NCBI GenBank assembly: GCA_910585605.1
Contig: CAJUFL010000062.1
Coordinates: forward strand, 1-21,317
Length of the DNA: 21,317 nt
Reading direction: 5' to 3'
Source: an uncultured Lachnospiraceae bacterium
Lineage (GTDB): Bacteria > Bacillota > Clostridia > Lachnospirales > Lachnospiraceae
The notes beneath the pieces are model-generated. The model was not told where the DNA came from, searched no databases, and saw only the letters and a program-made list of their open reading frames with translations. Each line of letters starts with the position of its first letter. Positions within the stretch are counted from its first letter, which is position 1. Both the position numbers and the translations under genes were made by a program. Shown one piece after another: positions 1-7,479 of the stretch.

Positions 1-49
1 CACACGGCTGTTAACCGTGGTGTTGTAGGTTCGAGCCCTACTCGGGGAG
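1..49 (+). tRNA. tRNA-Asn (GTT), 5' end outside the window
   Basis: The 3' two thirds of a tRNA. The anticodon stem CACGG/CCGTG (3-7 and 15-19) encloses the loop CTGTTAA with anticodon GTT at 10-12. The T arm is GTAGG-TTCGAGC-CCTAC (25-41), and the acceptor 3' strand TCGGGGA (42-48) is followed by discriminator G49. CCA is not encoded. The D arm and 5' acceptor strand lie before the window start, so the gene is cut by the window and not broken. Confidence 0.95.
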
Positions 50-111
50 TTTAATACTAAAATATGATTTATCTGCATATATATAGTAAAAATGATTAAT
101 AATAATTTTAT

Positions 112-182
112 GGCGCCATAGCCAAGTGGTAAGGCAGAGGTCTGCAACACCTTTATCACCAGTTCAAATCTGGTTGGCGCCT
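112..182 (+). tRNA. tRNA-Cys (GCA)
   Basis: Complete tRNA cloverleaf. The acceptor GGCGCCA (112-118) pairs with TGGCGCC (175-181), and U182 is the discriminator expected for Cys. The anticodon GCA is at 144-146 in loop CTGCAAC, and the T arm is ACCAG-TTCAAAT-CTGGT. CCA is not encoded. It lies 62 nt after tRNA-Asn and is probably cotranscribed with it. Confidence 0.96.
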
Positions 183-197
183 CTTAATAAAAAGGAT

Positions 198-234
198 TAC
201 ACTTTTTGATTAGTCAGAGGGTGTATTTTTTTCT
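198..234 (+). terminator. Intrinsic terminator of the tRNA operon
   Basis: The arm 198-209 (TACACTTTTTGA) pairs with 214-225 (TCAGAGGGTGTA) over 12 bp including three G-U pairs. The loop is four bases (TTAG), and seven Ts follow at 226-232. It sits 16 nt after tRNA-Cys and separates the tRNA genes from the secretion locus. Confidence 0.85.
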
Positions 235-626
235 AAAAATTCAAGAATTCTTCTAAATAAATTCCATTGAATTAAGAAATATGAATATCAATGTTGTATA
301 GACACAGATCAAGATATTTAAAAATATATAATTTTTATTATTTAATATAATTATTTCTATAAACAAAATATTAAATCTAAAAAGACAAAATGTTTTTTTC
401 TAGCGCATTGTTAAACTAATTTTAAAATATTGTATTTTAATAAATTGGTATAACTTTTTCACAATAATTTCCATTGATTTTATGCATAATGGTTAAATTG
501 TTATAATGAAAGTTTTCATAATAAGATTTAATTGCATTTTTAATCTACAAAAATGTAAAAATCAATTAAGTTAATAATTAATTGAAAATGAAATTATTAT
601 CTATAACAGATTAAGAAAATAAAGTG
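235..626. other. AT-rich intergenic region without recognisable genes
   Basis: About 390 bases of very AT-rich DNA lie between the tRNA terminator and the promoter of the first protein gene. I see no plausible coding frame with a ribosome binding site and no further tRNA. A TATAAT at 502-507 lacks a -35 at normal spacing. A short imperfect palindrome (CCATT 471-475, AATGG 488-492) is the only structure noted. The region may carry UP-element-like A/T tracts or binding sites, but nothing specific can be named. Confidence 0.6.
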
Positions 627-655
627 TTGAAAAGTTATTAAAAAAGACATATAAT
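627..655 (+). promoter_or_regulatory. Sigma-A-type promoter of the T7SS locus
   Basis: The -35 TTGAAA (627-632) and -10 TATAAT (650-655) are separated by exactly 17 bp and match the vegetative consensus at 11 of 12 positions. Transcription would start near 662, giving a leader of about 90 nt before the ATG at 752. No terminator is visible between here and 20447, so this promoter could serve the whole machinery operon. Confidence 0.75.
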
Positions 656-751
656 AAGATAGCTTAATATATTAGTAAAAATATTATAATTGAACTTTAA
701 GAGTAAATATTAAGTCTAACATTAGAGAAAATTAAATTAGGAAGGTAAAAA

Positions 752-2374
752 ATGGAGAATAAGATTAGTAGATATGTAATATGTATGATTGCATTAATAT
801 TATTAATAACAGTTAAAAGTACAGCAAATGCTAACGGAGAGTATTTGAATAATAATAAGAATAGTGTCGTTCAGGTAATTATGACTTATACCGCATCAGA
901 TGGTAAGAGATTAGTTTTACAAAGTGGAAGCGGGGTTGTAATTAACAGTAATACTGTTTTAACCAATTATCATTTGGTGCATATGAATGAAAAAAATTTG
1001 AAAAAGGCGAAGGATTATATAGTAAAGAATGGGGGATCTGCTGATTTTTCCGGAGAAGAAGACATGCAGATTGCAATTGTCAAAAAAGATGATGTTTTAA
1101 TATATGCGGGAATCGCACAGGAAAGTGAAGAAAAAAATTTTGCTATTCTATCGTTAGAGGAAGAAACGGATTGTTCACCGGCAGTTTTAGGAAATAGTGA
1201 CGTAATTGTAGTTGCAGAAAATGTCATGGCAGTTGGATATCCTTCTACAAAACCATTTAGTAAAGAAGGAGCAAAGTTGTTTAAGAGTACGGATGTAAAT
1301 CTGGTTGCGGGAGTTGTATCGGAGGTTGAACCTCAGAATATAAAAGTAAGTGGAATTATTTCCAGCGGTAATTCGGGGGGTGCCTTAATTAATGGTAATA
1401 CTGGTGAAGTAATTGGCATTTTAACATATGATAAAGAAGATGGAAAAAAAGAATGTTTTAGGGCTATTTCAATCAATGAAATTAAATTTCCTTATCTTGA
1501 GGGGATTACCTACAGTGATAATAGTGTGGCAGCAACAGAAGAAGTAACGGAAGAAGTGACAGCAGAAATACTGATAGATAAGTCGGCTTTAAGTGAGTGT
1601 ATAGATAAGGCTTTAAAACTGGATCAGTCTCTTTATAAAAGTGACAGTTATTTAATCTTAATGTCGTGTTTACAACAAGCACAGCAGGTTCAATATGATG
1701 AACAGGCAACACAGGCAGAAATAGATGATGCAAAAAAGATTTTACAACAGAGTATGGATAATCTGGAGATGGTGAAAAAAACCAACTGGGTTTTAATCAT
1801 TGGTATTATAGTTGGGATTGCTGTAGTTGTTGCAGCTATAGTAATCATGATCATAATTTTATGCAAGACAAATAAACAAAAAAAGGAAAATAATAAATTT
1901 ATGTCTCTTTCTGATAATGAGATTCCTAATTTTAATCAAATGGGATACCCTGCAAGACAGCAGACAACTGCTACACAGGAAGACATAAACAGAGAAACCA
2001 CCTTATTAAATATGGCAGGGATTCATGAGAATACCAATAATAATGCTACTACAGTATTAAATGCAGCACCACCGCAAATTCAAGCATATCTTATTAGAAA
2101 GAAAACAGGAGAAAAGAGGCTTATTGATACAGTAGAATTTACAGTTGGAAAAGACGAGACGAGGGTGAATTATTTTGTTAGTGGCAGTAACACCATTAGC
2201 AGGTGTCATATGAAAATTATTAAAAAGGGAATGAATTATTATCTGATGGATTTAGGCTCTACGAATTATACATATCTAAATAATGAACAGATACCAGCAA
2301 ATCAGGAGAAAGTAATAAAAAGCGGAGATTATATTAAAGCAGCAGATGAGGAGTTTATATTTGAGATTATATAG
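752..2374 (+). CDS. Membrane-anchored trypsin-like (HtrA-type) protease with FIVAR-like and cytoplasmic FHA domains
   Basis: 540 aa; AGGAGG-like site AGGAAGG (739-745) six nt before ATG. An N-terminal signal-like segment (about 8-27) is followed by a trypsin-like fold (about 36-250) with His74 (TNYHLV) and Ser208 in GNSGG. The place of the usual catalytic Asp in the D-x-A-I-L strand reads K-N-F-A-I-L, giving Asn129. Residues 277-340 resemble a FIVAR helical module. One TM segment (346-370) leads to a cytoplasmic linker with ETTLLN (415-420) and ATTVLN (432-437), then an FHA domain (about 455-540) with G466-K, S483-R-C-H486 and LGSTN. The topology puts the protease outside and the phospho-threonine reader inside. 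It opens the operon, 24 nt ahead of the phosphatase gene. A role comparable to mycosin proteases of ESX systems is only an analogy. Reduced proteolytic activity is possible because of Asn129. Confidence 0.88.
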   Translation: MENKISRYVICMIALILLITVKSTANANGEYLNNNKNSVVQVIMTYTASDGKRLVLQSGSGVVINSNTVLTNYHLVHMNEKNLKKAKDYIVKNGGSADFSGEEDMQIAIVKKDDVLIYAGIAQESEEKNFAILSLEEETDCSPAVLGNSDVIVVAENVMAVGYPSTKPFSKEGAKLFKSTDVNLVAGVVSEVEPQNIKVSGIISSGNSGGALINGNTGEVIGILTYDKEDGKKECFRAISINEIKFPYLEGITYSDNSVAATEEVTEEVTAEILIDKSALSECIDKALKLDQSLYKSDSYLILMSCLQQAQQVQYDEQATQAEIDDAKKILQQSMDNLEMVKKTNWVLIIGIIVGIAVVVAAIVIMIIILCKTNKQKKENNKFMSLSDNEIPNFNQMGYPARQQTTATQEDINRETTLLNMAGIHENTNNNATTVLNAAPPQIQAYLIRKKTGEKRLIDTVEFTVGKDETRVNYFVSGSNTISRCHMKIIKKGMNYYLMDLGSTNYTYLNNEQIPANQEKVIKSGDYIKAADEEFIFEII

Positions 2375-2398
2375 CAGTGAAGTAGGTAGTATAACAGA

Positions 2399-3193
2399 AT
2401 GGGGAAAAGTATGAGATATTTATCCGGTATATATTCAGATATTGGGATTAGTAAAAATGTAAATCAGGATGCAGCATTGATCCGCAAGGCAAAAACAAAA
2501 ATGGGTGAGGTATTTTTTGCTGTTGTGTGTGATGGAATGGGAGGACTGGAAAAAGGGGAATTGGCAAGTTCAACTGTAATATCGGAAATGTCAAAGTGGT
2601 TTGAACAGACTTTTCCGGATTTGTTATATCATGATTTCAATTTTCAAGCAATTAAAAACAGCTGGTTACAAACTGTATCAGAACTGAATAGTATGATTTG
2701 TGATTATGGGGAAGAGCACGGCATTTATTTAGGGACTACACTGGCGGCATTATTGTTAGTGGATGATGCATATTATATTTGTAATATAGGAGATTCCAGG
2801 GTTTATCATTTAGGGGATCAAATCAGACAGATGACAAGAGATCAGTCATTTGTTCAACAAGAGATCGATATGGGGAGAATGACAGAGGAGGAGGCTTTAC
2901 ATAGCGATCAACGTAATGTGTTATTACAGTGTATTGGAGTGGGGAATTCTGTGATGCCAGATTTTTATACGGGGGAATATGAGGCGTCGTCAACATTTCT
3001 TTTGTGTTCAGATGGATTTCGACATGTGATTTCCAATCAGGAAATATGGGAAAATCTCCAACCAGATATATTAACAGATGAAAAGATAATAGAAGAAAAA
3101 TTAAAATGGCTTGTAGAACTTGTAAAAAGCCGGCAGGAAGAGGATAACATTACGGCTGTACTTGTTCAGGCAATACGGGAGGATGCATGCTAG
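2399..3193 (+). CDS. PP2C-family Ser/Thr protein phosphatase
   Basis: 264 aa, the usual size for a single-domain bacterial PP2C (Stp/PrpC type). Metal-binding and signature motifs are intact: SDIG...NQD (13-24), CDGMGG with Asp45, GTTLAALL (112-119), IGDSRVY (130-136), CSDGF with Asp205, and EEDN with Asp249. No signal peptide or TM, so it is cytoplasmic. The start is uncertain. ATG 2399 has only a weak AGGTAG site about 10 nt upstream, whereas ATG 2411 (four codons later) has GGGGA at a good distance and gives MRYLSG, closer to typical PP2C starts. Its last 7 nt overlap the kinase gene, the classic phosphatase-kinase pairing. It should remove phosphates placed by that kinase. Confidence 0.95.
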   Translation: MGKSMRYLSGIYSDIGISKNVNQDAALIRKAKTKMGEVFFAVVCDGMGGLEKGELASSTVISEMSKWFEQTFPDLLYHDFNFQAIKNSWLQTVSELNSMICDYGEEHGIYLGTTLAALLLVDDAYYICNIGDSRVYHLGDQIRQMTRDQSFVQQEIDMGRMTEEEALHSDQRNVLLQCIGVGNSVMPDFYTGEYEASSTFLLCSDGFRHVISNQEIWENLQPDILTDEKIIEEKLKWLVELVKSRQEEDNITAVLVQAIREDAC

Positions 3194-4881
3194 AAATCGG
3201 CACTGTTGTTGATGGAAAATATAAAATATTAAATAAGATTGGGAAGGGTGGAATGAGCACTGTTTATTTGGCAGTAAATGAACGGGCAAATAAACCATGG
3301 GCAATTAAAGAAGTCAGAAAAGATGGACAGACAGATTTTGAAGTGATTAAACAAAGTCAGATTGTAGAGACCAAACTGTTAAAAAAGCTTAACCATCCTA
3401 ATTTACCAAGTATCATTGATGTGATCGATCAAAAAGACATTTTTTTGATTGTTATGGATTATATTGAAGGAAATCCATTAAGCGATGCACTGAAGGAAAA
3501 AGGCAGTCTGCCATGTGAAGATGTTATAGAATGGGCAAAGCAGCTCTGTGATGTTTTGGAATATCTTCATACAAGAAAGCCTCCTATTATATATCGCGAT
3601 ATGAAACCGTCTAATGTAATGCTAAAATCAGATGGTTCTGTTATGCTGATAGATTTCGGAATTGCAAGAGAATTTAAAGAACAAAATATAGAAGATACAA
3701 GCTGCCTGGGGACCCGTGGTTATGCAGCACCGGAACAGTTTGGAGGTCAGGGGCAGACAGACGCAAGAACGGATATATATTGTTTAGGGGCAACAATTTA
3801 TCATTTAGTAACAGGGCATAATCCAAGTGACCCACCATATGAGATGTATCCTATCCGTCGTTGGAACCCGTCTTTTTCATCGGGATTAGAGAAAATTATT
3901 TTGAAATGCACTCAGAAAAATCCGAATGACCGTTACCAAACATGTGCAGAATTATTATATGCTCTGGAGCATTATGAAGAAGAGGAGGAGGAGTACAAAA
4001 AAGTTCAGGAAATAAAATGGTATACCTTTTTATCAACGGCAGTTCTCATGATATTTATGGCATTGGCTACGGTAGGATGCTATATAGGAATGAACAAAAA
4101 AGCCTCCAGTACCTATGAAGAGTATTTAAACACAGCATCCATGGCATTGGATATAGATGAAAAATATCAATTTTATGAAAAGGCCATTGAACTGTCTCCC
4201 ATAAAAGGAGAGGCATATAAAGCATTACTTGAAACAATGCAGGCGGATGGTGTATTTTCGGAATCCGAAAGTCAGCAAATTCGTAAAGTTATGCCTGCTT
4301 ATATGGAAGACTTAGCGGAAAATACAGAAAGTTATATACAGATCGCTTATGAGTTGGGTATCATGTATTTTTATTATTTTGAAAACTCAGAGGATATACA
4401 AAATGCATCAAAATGGTTAAATATTGCCATTGGAAATACGATAGAAGGAATTCAGGAAGAGGATATTGATAAGATTCTTGGAGAAAAAAAAGCATTTCGT
4501 GCCCGACATTTGTATGAGATTATCCGGTATTACCGCAGTCTGGATACAGTTAATAGAGAAGGGGATTATGAAGGCAGTTATGCAAAGTTGTGGGAAGATT
4601 TGTCGGCTGTTATAACACCGGACTTAGCGGCAGAAGATAATAATGTGACGGCTTTGGTCATGTATAATTTTATGGCAAACCAGCTGGTTTTGCATACACA
4701 GGATTACAAAGATGCTGGTGTACTGAAAGAAGATATGGAACGGCAGCTGACATTGGTTAGGGAAGCTATAATGTATGATAAAGAGAACCCATACGAAGAG
4801 GAATTACATAACAGACTCCAGGATAATTTAAATCAGGCAGAGAAAATGATACAAATTGCCTTTGAAGAAGTGGAGCAATAA
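3187..4881 (+). CDS. Transmembrane Ser/Thr protein kinase with extracytoplasmic helical/TPR-like domain (EssB-like topology)
   Basis: 564 aa; GGGAGG site inside the phosphatase gene, start overlapping it by 7 nt. The kinase domain (about 10-265) is complete: glycine loop GKGGMSTV (19-26), Lys41 in WAIK, Glu62, catalytic loop YRDMKPSN with Asp138, DFG Asp156-158, activation segment with Thr/Ser (about 170-177), and APEQ (181-184). An acidic stretch (264-270) precedes one TM helix (about 278-300). The outside part (about 305-564) is helical with TPR-like pattern (EKAIELSPIKGEAYKAL) and lacks PASTA repeats, unlike PknB/Stk1. The same order (kinase fold, one TM, outside helical domain) is that of T7SSb EssB/YukC, which is a pseudokinase. 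This protein keeps the catalytic residues. Likely substrates are FHA-partner proteins of the same operon (inference). Confidence 0.94.
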   Translation: MLEIGTVVDGKYKILNKIGKGGMSTVYLAVNERANKPWAIKEVRKDGQTDFEVIKQSQIVETKLLKKLNHPNLPSIIDVIDQKDIFLIVMDYIEGNPLSDALKEKGSLPCEDVIEWAKQLCDVLEYLHTRKPPIIYRDMKPSNVMLKSDGSVMLIDFGIAREFKEQNIEDTSCLGTRGYAAPEQFGGQGQTDARTDIYCLGATIYHLVTGHNPSDPPYEMYPIRRWNPSFSSGLEKIILKCTQKNPNDRYQTCAELLYALEHYEEEEEEYKKVQEIKWYTFLSTAVLMIFMALATVGCYIGMNKKASSTYEEYLNTASMALDIDEKYQFYEKAIELSPIKGEAYKALLETMQADGVFSESESQQIRKVMPAYMEDLAENTESYIQIAYELGIMYFYYFENSEDIQNASKWLNIAIGNTIEGIQEEDIDKILGEKKAFRARHLYEIIRYYRSLDTVNREGDYEGSYAKLWEDLSAVITPDLAAEDNNVTALVMYNFMANQLVLHTQDYKDAGVLKEDMERQLTLVREAIMYDKENPYEEELHNRLQDNLNQAEKMIQIAFEEVEQ

Positions 4882-4908
4882 TGTTTATACAGGCATGATT
4901 TTGGTTTG

Positions 4909-4979
4909 CAATTGGTTATAGAAACAGATAGGCAGACAGTCAATTTTGTAAAGAAAAATTGGTTACAAGCGATAGGGGA
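4909..4979 (+). repeat. Intergenic hairpin element, copy 1
   Basis: About 70 nt between the kinase gene and the small membrane protein gene, clearly related to 13121-13190. Shared blocks include CAATTGGT, ACAGATAGGCAG, TCAATTTTG and AAAATTG, with AGGGGA at the end serving as part of the ribosome binding site. It folds into a 10-bp hairpin (4938-4947 with 4955-4964) containing two G-U pairs. No T-run follows, so it is not an intrinsic terminator. Function unknown. Confidence 0.7.
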
Positions 4980-4987
4980 GAGGTAGT

Positions 4988-5512
4988 ATGACTTTAGAGG
5001 TTTATCATACATTGTTCATAATATTTTTAGTGATAACAATTATTTTGTTTGTTTTGCTATTTGTATTTTTCTTTGTATTTGATATCCGGAGAATAATCAG
5101 TATTAAGACAGGTTGGGCAGTAAAACAAAGTGTAAAGGAATTATATAGGATAAATCAGAAGGAGGATAATGCAAAGAGGAAAAAGTACAAAGCACATTCG
5201 GTTTCTTTGTATAAAAAGCAAAATGAAGATGTATCAGGGCAAAAGATAGAAACAGTGGAGGAACAGAAGAAAGGATCGGATACTGCTTTGCAGGAGATGG
5301 AAGTACAGCCGATTCAGGTTACTGCAAAACTGGAACAGGAGACGAAGGAAACGGTGCCTTTAAAGATGGTTACAGAATCACAGAGAATACAGAAAAATCC
5401 TGATATGGAAGATAAACGTAAGAAAGAGGAGCTTTTTGATATTGTTGAGACAAAAATAGTGATGTTTTCAGATGAAATAATCACGGAGAAGCAAGTGAGA
5501 GCGGAAATGTAA
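4988..5512 (+). CDS. Small membrane protein with long charged cytoplasmic tail, T7SS-associated
   Basis: 174 aa; strong GGGGAGAGG site (4975-4983). One N-terminal TM helix (about 7-31) rich in Phe/Leu/Val is followed by FDIRRIISIKTG (31-42), which by the positive-inside rule places the rest in the cytoplasm. The tail (60-145) is highly charged and low in complexity. The C-terminal end (about 148-166, FDIVETKIVMFSDEII) looks like a short folded strand-helix unit. I do not assign a named family with certainty. Proteins with an N-terminal TM and an IRRI-x-KTG stretch are, as far as I recall, common beside Clostridia kinase/FHA gene clusters. It is too short and has the wrong layout for EsaA, and I see no second TM as expected for EssA. 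The hairpin element lies directly upstream, and the tail may bind FHA partners (inference). Confidence 0.8.
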   Translation: MTLEVYHTLFIIFLVITIILFVLLFVFFFVFDIRRIISIKTGWAVKQSVKELYRINQKEDNAKRKKYKAHSVSLYKKQNEDVSGQKIETVEEQKKGSDTALQEMEVQPIQVTAKLEQETKETVPLKMVTESQRIQKNPDMEDKRKKEELFDIVETKIVMFSDEIITEKQVRAEM

Positions 5513-5548
5513 ACAGAGATTATAAGAATAATGAAGGAGGATTTGGTG

Positions 5549-7456
5549 ATGGAGTTAAGAAAAATAATCAAGAAAAAACTAAATGGTATGATTTTTGTAA
5601 TAATCATGATAGCTATGCTAAAAGGACAGGTGTTTGCAGTAAGTAGTGAGGATTTGGCAAATCCAGTGAGGGATGTTCCAACGCATTCTATGAAATATGA
5701 AAGGAATGAAGAAGGTACTCCACATAAAACGAAATATTGCTATGTGTATTTTGGATCATACCCTCAAAGAGAAGTTAGCGACACTGCTCTTATAAACCAA
5801 TTACAAAATGCAAAATATGATGTAAATAATGATACCTCTATTAATGGGAAAAAATATAGAAGGATGTCATGGGAGACTATGACATCATCAGGAACCATTT
5901 TTGGAAGGAGTAAGGAAGTATGGGATGAGACCAGCTATAATGGCTACCGTTATTATCAGTATGAACCGATTAAGTGGAAGATTCTAAGCAATGATGGAGA
6001 AAAATTATTTCTTTTTGTGGACAGCATTTTAGACGTTCAATTTTTTATGAGCGCAGAGTGGGAAAACAGTCCTTTGCGCAGGTGGTTAAATTATGACGGA
6101 AAAATGGACCCCCAATTACCTAAAGAGTACAAAAGCAAAGGGTTTATGTGCTTCGCATTTAGTGAAGAGGAACAGAGCAGAATATTGACTACAGATGTGG
6201 TTCAAGATGCAAATCCGTACTATACGGCAAGTGATGGCAGCCTGCTGATAGGGGGAAATGATACAGAGGATAAATTATTTTTCTTAAGCTATTCTGAAAT
6301 TTCAAATGGGGAGTATGGATTTTGTGATACCATAGATGACAGAAAGGGTTTTGAGGACTTAGGGGTTTGCCATTCTGCTGCTTTGTGGGGAACAGATTAT
6401 GCAACAGCGTTAAAAACTCCTTATAGGGATCGGGTGGTAGATCATTTTTGGTTGAGGACAAGAGGTGAAGCATCAGGTTATTGGATGACATGCGGGGGGC
6501 TCAGAGGGGGAATGAGTATGTCCGGATGGCATTATAATGATTTGAATACAAGTGTAGCACCGGCATGTAATGTATCTTTTAAAACTTCAGACTGTATTAA
6601 AATCAGTTTTGATACCAATGGGGCGGGAGAAATAGAGAGTCAGATATTATTAGGAAGTAATTATGCCAAAGAACCAGCTGAGCCAAAGAAAACGGGATTT
6701 GCTTTTTCAGGCTGGTATATGGATAAAGCATGTACTGTACCATATGAATTTAATAAAAAGATTTCGTCAGATACTATTTTATACGCCAAGTGGAGACCGT
6801 ATATCAAAGTATCATATCAGACAAATAGCGGGGACATAATACAGGATCAGATTATCGTTGAAGGTAATCCTGCTGAAGAACCGTTAGCACCGATGAAGGA
6901 GGGATATGTTTTTACTGGATGGTTTATGGATGAAAAGTGTACGATACCGTATAATTTCGAACAGGGTTTGTCAGCAGACACTATTTTATATGCAGGATGG
7001 AAACAGAAGGAGTTAAGCAAAAATGAGACATTTAAGTCAAAAAATGTGACATATAAGGTGGTTTCGTCTTCTGCAAAAACGGTAGAATATTGTAAAGCGT
7101 TTAAGACGGGAAGCAAGACGATAAAAAAGGTTACAATACCAGCTACTGTTTCCTGTAAAGGGGTAACTTATAAGGTAACCGTTATCGGAAAAAATGCATT
7201 TAAAAACCATAAAAAGCTTGAAAAAGTGACCATCGGGAAAAATATAAAGGAAATTAAGGCAAATGCATTTTATGGATGTAAGAAATTGAATAAAGTTACA
7301 TTTAAAGGTACATCTGTCAAGACGATCGGGAAAAATGCATTTAAAGGAATATATAAACGGGCGGTATTTAATGTTCCGGCAAAAAAATATAAGGCATATA
7401 AAAAGCTTTTAAAGAAGAAAACAGGATATAAAAGTACTATGAGAGTAAAAAAATAA
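5549..7456 (+). CDS. Secreted DUF6273 / InlB B-repeat / BspA-type leucine-rich repeat protein
   Basis: 635 aa from the ATG at 5549, chosen because AAGGAGG (5534-5540) lies 8 nt before it. An in-frame ATG at 5531 would put that site inside the gene. Signal peptide: basic MELRKIIKKK, hydrophobic core, probable cleavage after VFA (about 31). Residues about 63-348 match the DUF6273 pattern (YVYFGSYPQREV, YEPIKWKIL, SPLRRWLN). Two InlB B-repeats follow (about 350-415 and 419-484; SGWYMD...TILYAKW and TGWFMD...TILYAGW). Then come LRR_5/BspA repeats (about 500-610; IGKNAF...L..VTIG) and a Lys-rich C-terminus. There is no TM or LPXTG, so it is released or held by charge. Such modules suggest surface binding. 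The link to secretion is by operon position only. Confidence 0.88.
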   Translation: MELRKIIKKKLNGMIFVIIMIAMLKGQVFAVSSEDLANPVRDVPTHSMKYERNEEGTPHKTKYCYVYFGSYPQREVSDTALINQLQNAKYDVNNDTSINGKKYRRMSWETMTSSGTIFGRSKEVWDETSYNGYRYYQYEPIKWKILSNDGEKLFLFVDSILDVQFFMSAEWENSPLRRWLNYDGKMDPQLPKEYKSKGFMCFAFSEEEQSRILTTDVVQDANPYYTASDGSLLIGGNDTEDKLFFLSYSEISNGEYGFCDTIDDRKGFEDLGVCHSAALWGTDYATALKTPYRDRVVDHFWLRTRGEASGYWMTCGGLRGGMSMSGWHYNDLNTSVAPACNVSFKTSDCIKISFDTNGAGEIESQILLGSNYAKEPAEPKKTGFAFSGWYMDKACTVPYEFNKKISSDTILYAKWRPYIKVSYQTNSGDIIQDQIIVEGNPAEEPLAPMKEGYVFTGWFMDEKCTIPYNFEQGLSADTILYAGWKQKELSKNETFKSKNVTYKVVSSSAKTVEYCKAFKTGSKTIKKVTIPATVSCKGVTYKVTVIGKNAFKNHKKLEKVTIGKNIKEIKANAFYGCKKLNKVTFKGTSVKTIGKNAFKGIYKRAVFNVPAKKYKAYKKLLKKKTGYKSTMRVKK

Positions 7457-7479
7457 TACAGGATAAGGAGAAGGGGATC

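Noticed and set aside
474..507. Second promoter with TATAAT at 502-507
   Set aside because: The only -35-like hexamer (TTGATT, 474-479) is 22 bp away, outside the usable range.
4909..4979. Promoter within the duplicated intergenic element
   Set aside because: TTGCAA/TTGGTT hexamers are present but no -10 at 16-18 bp in either copy.
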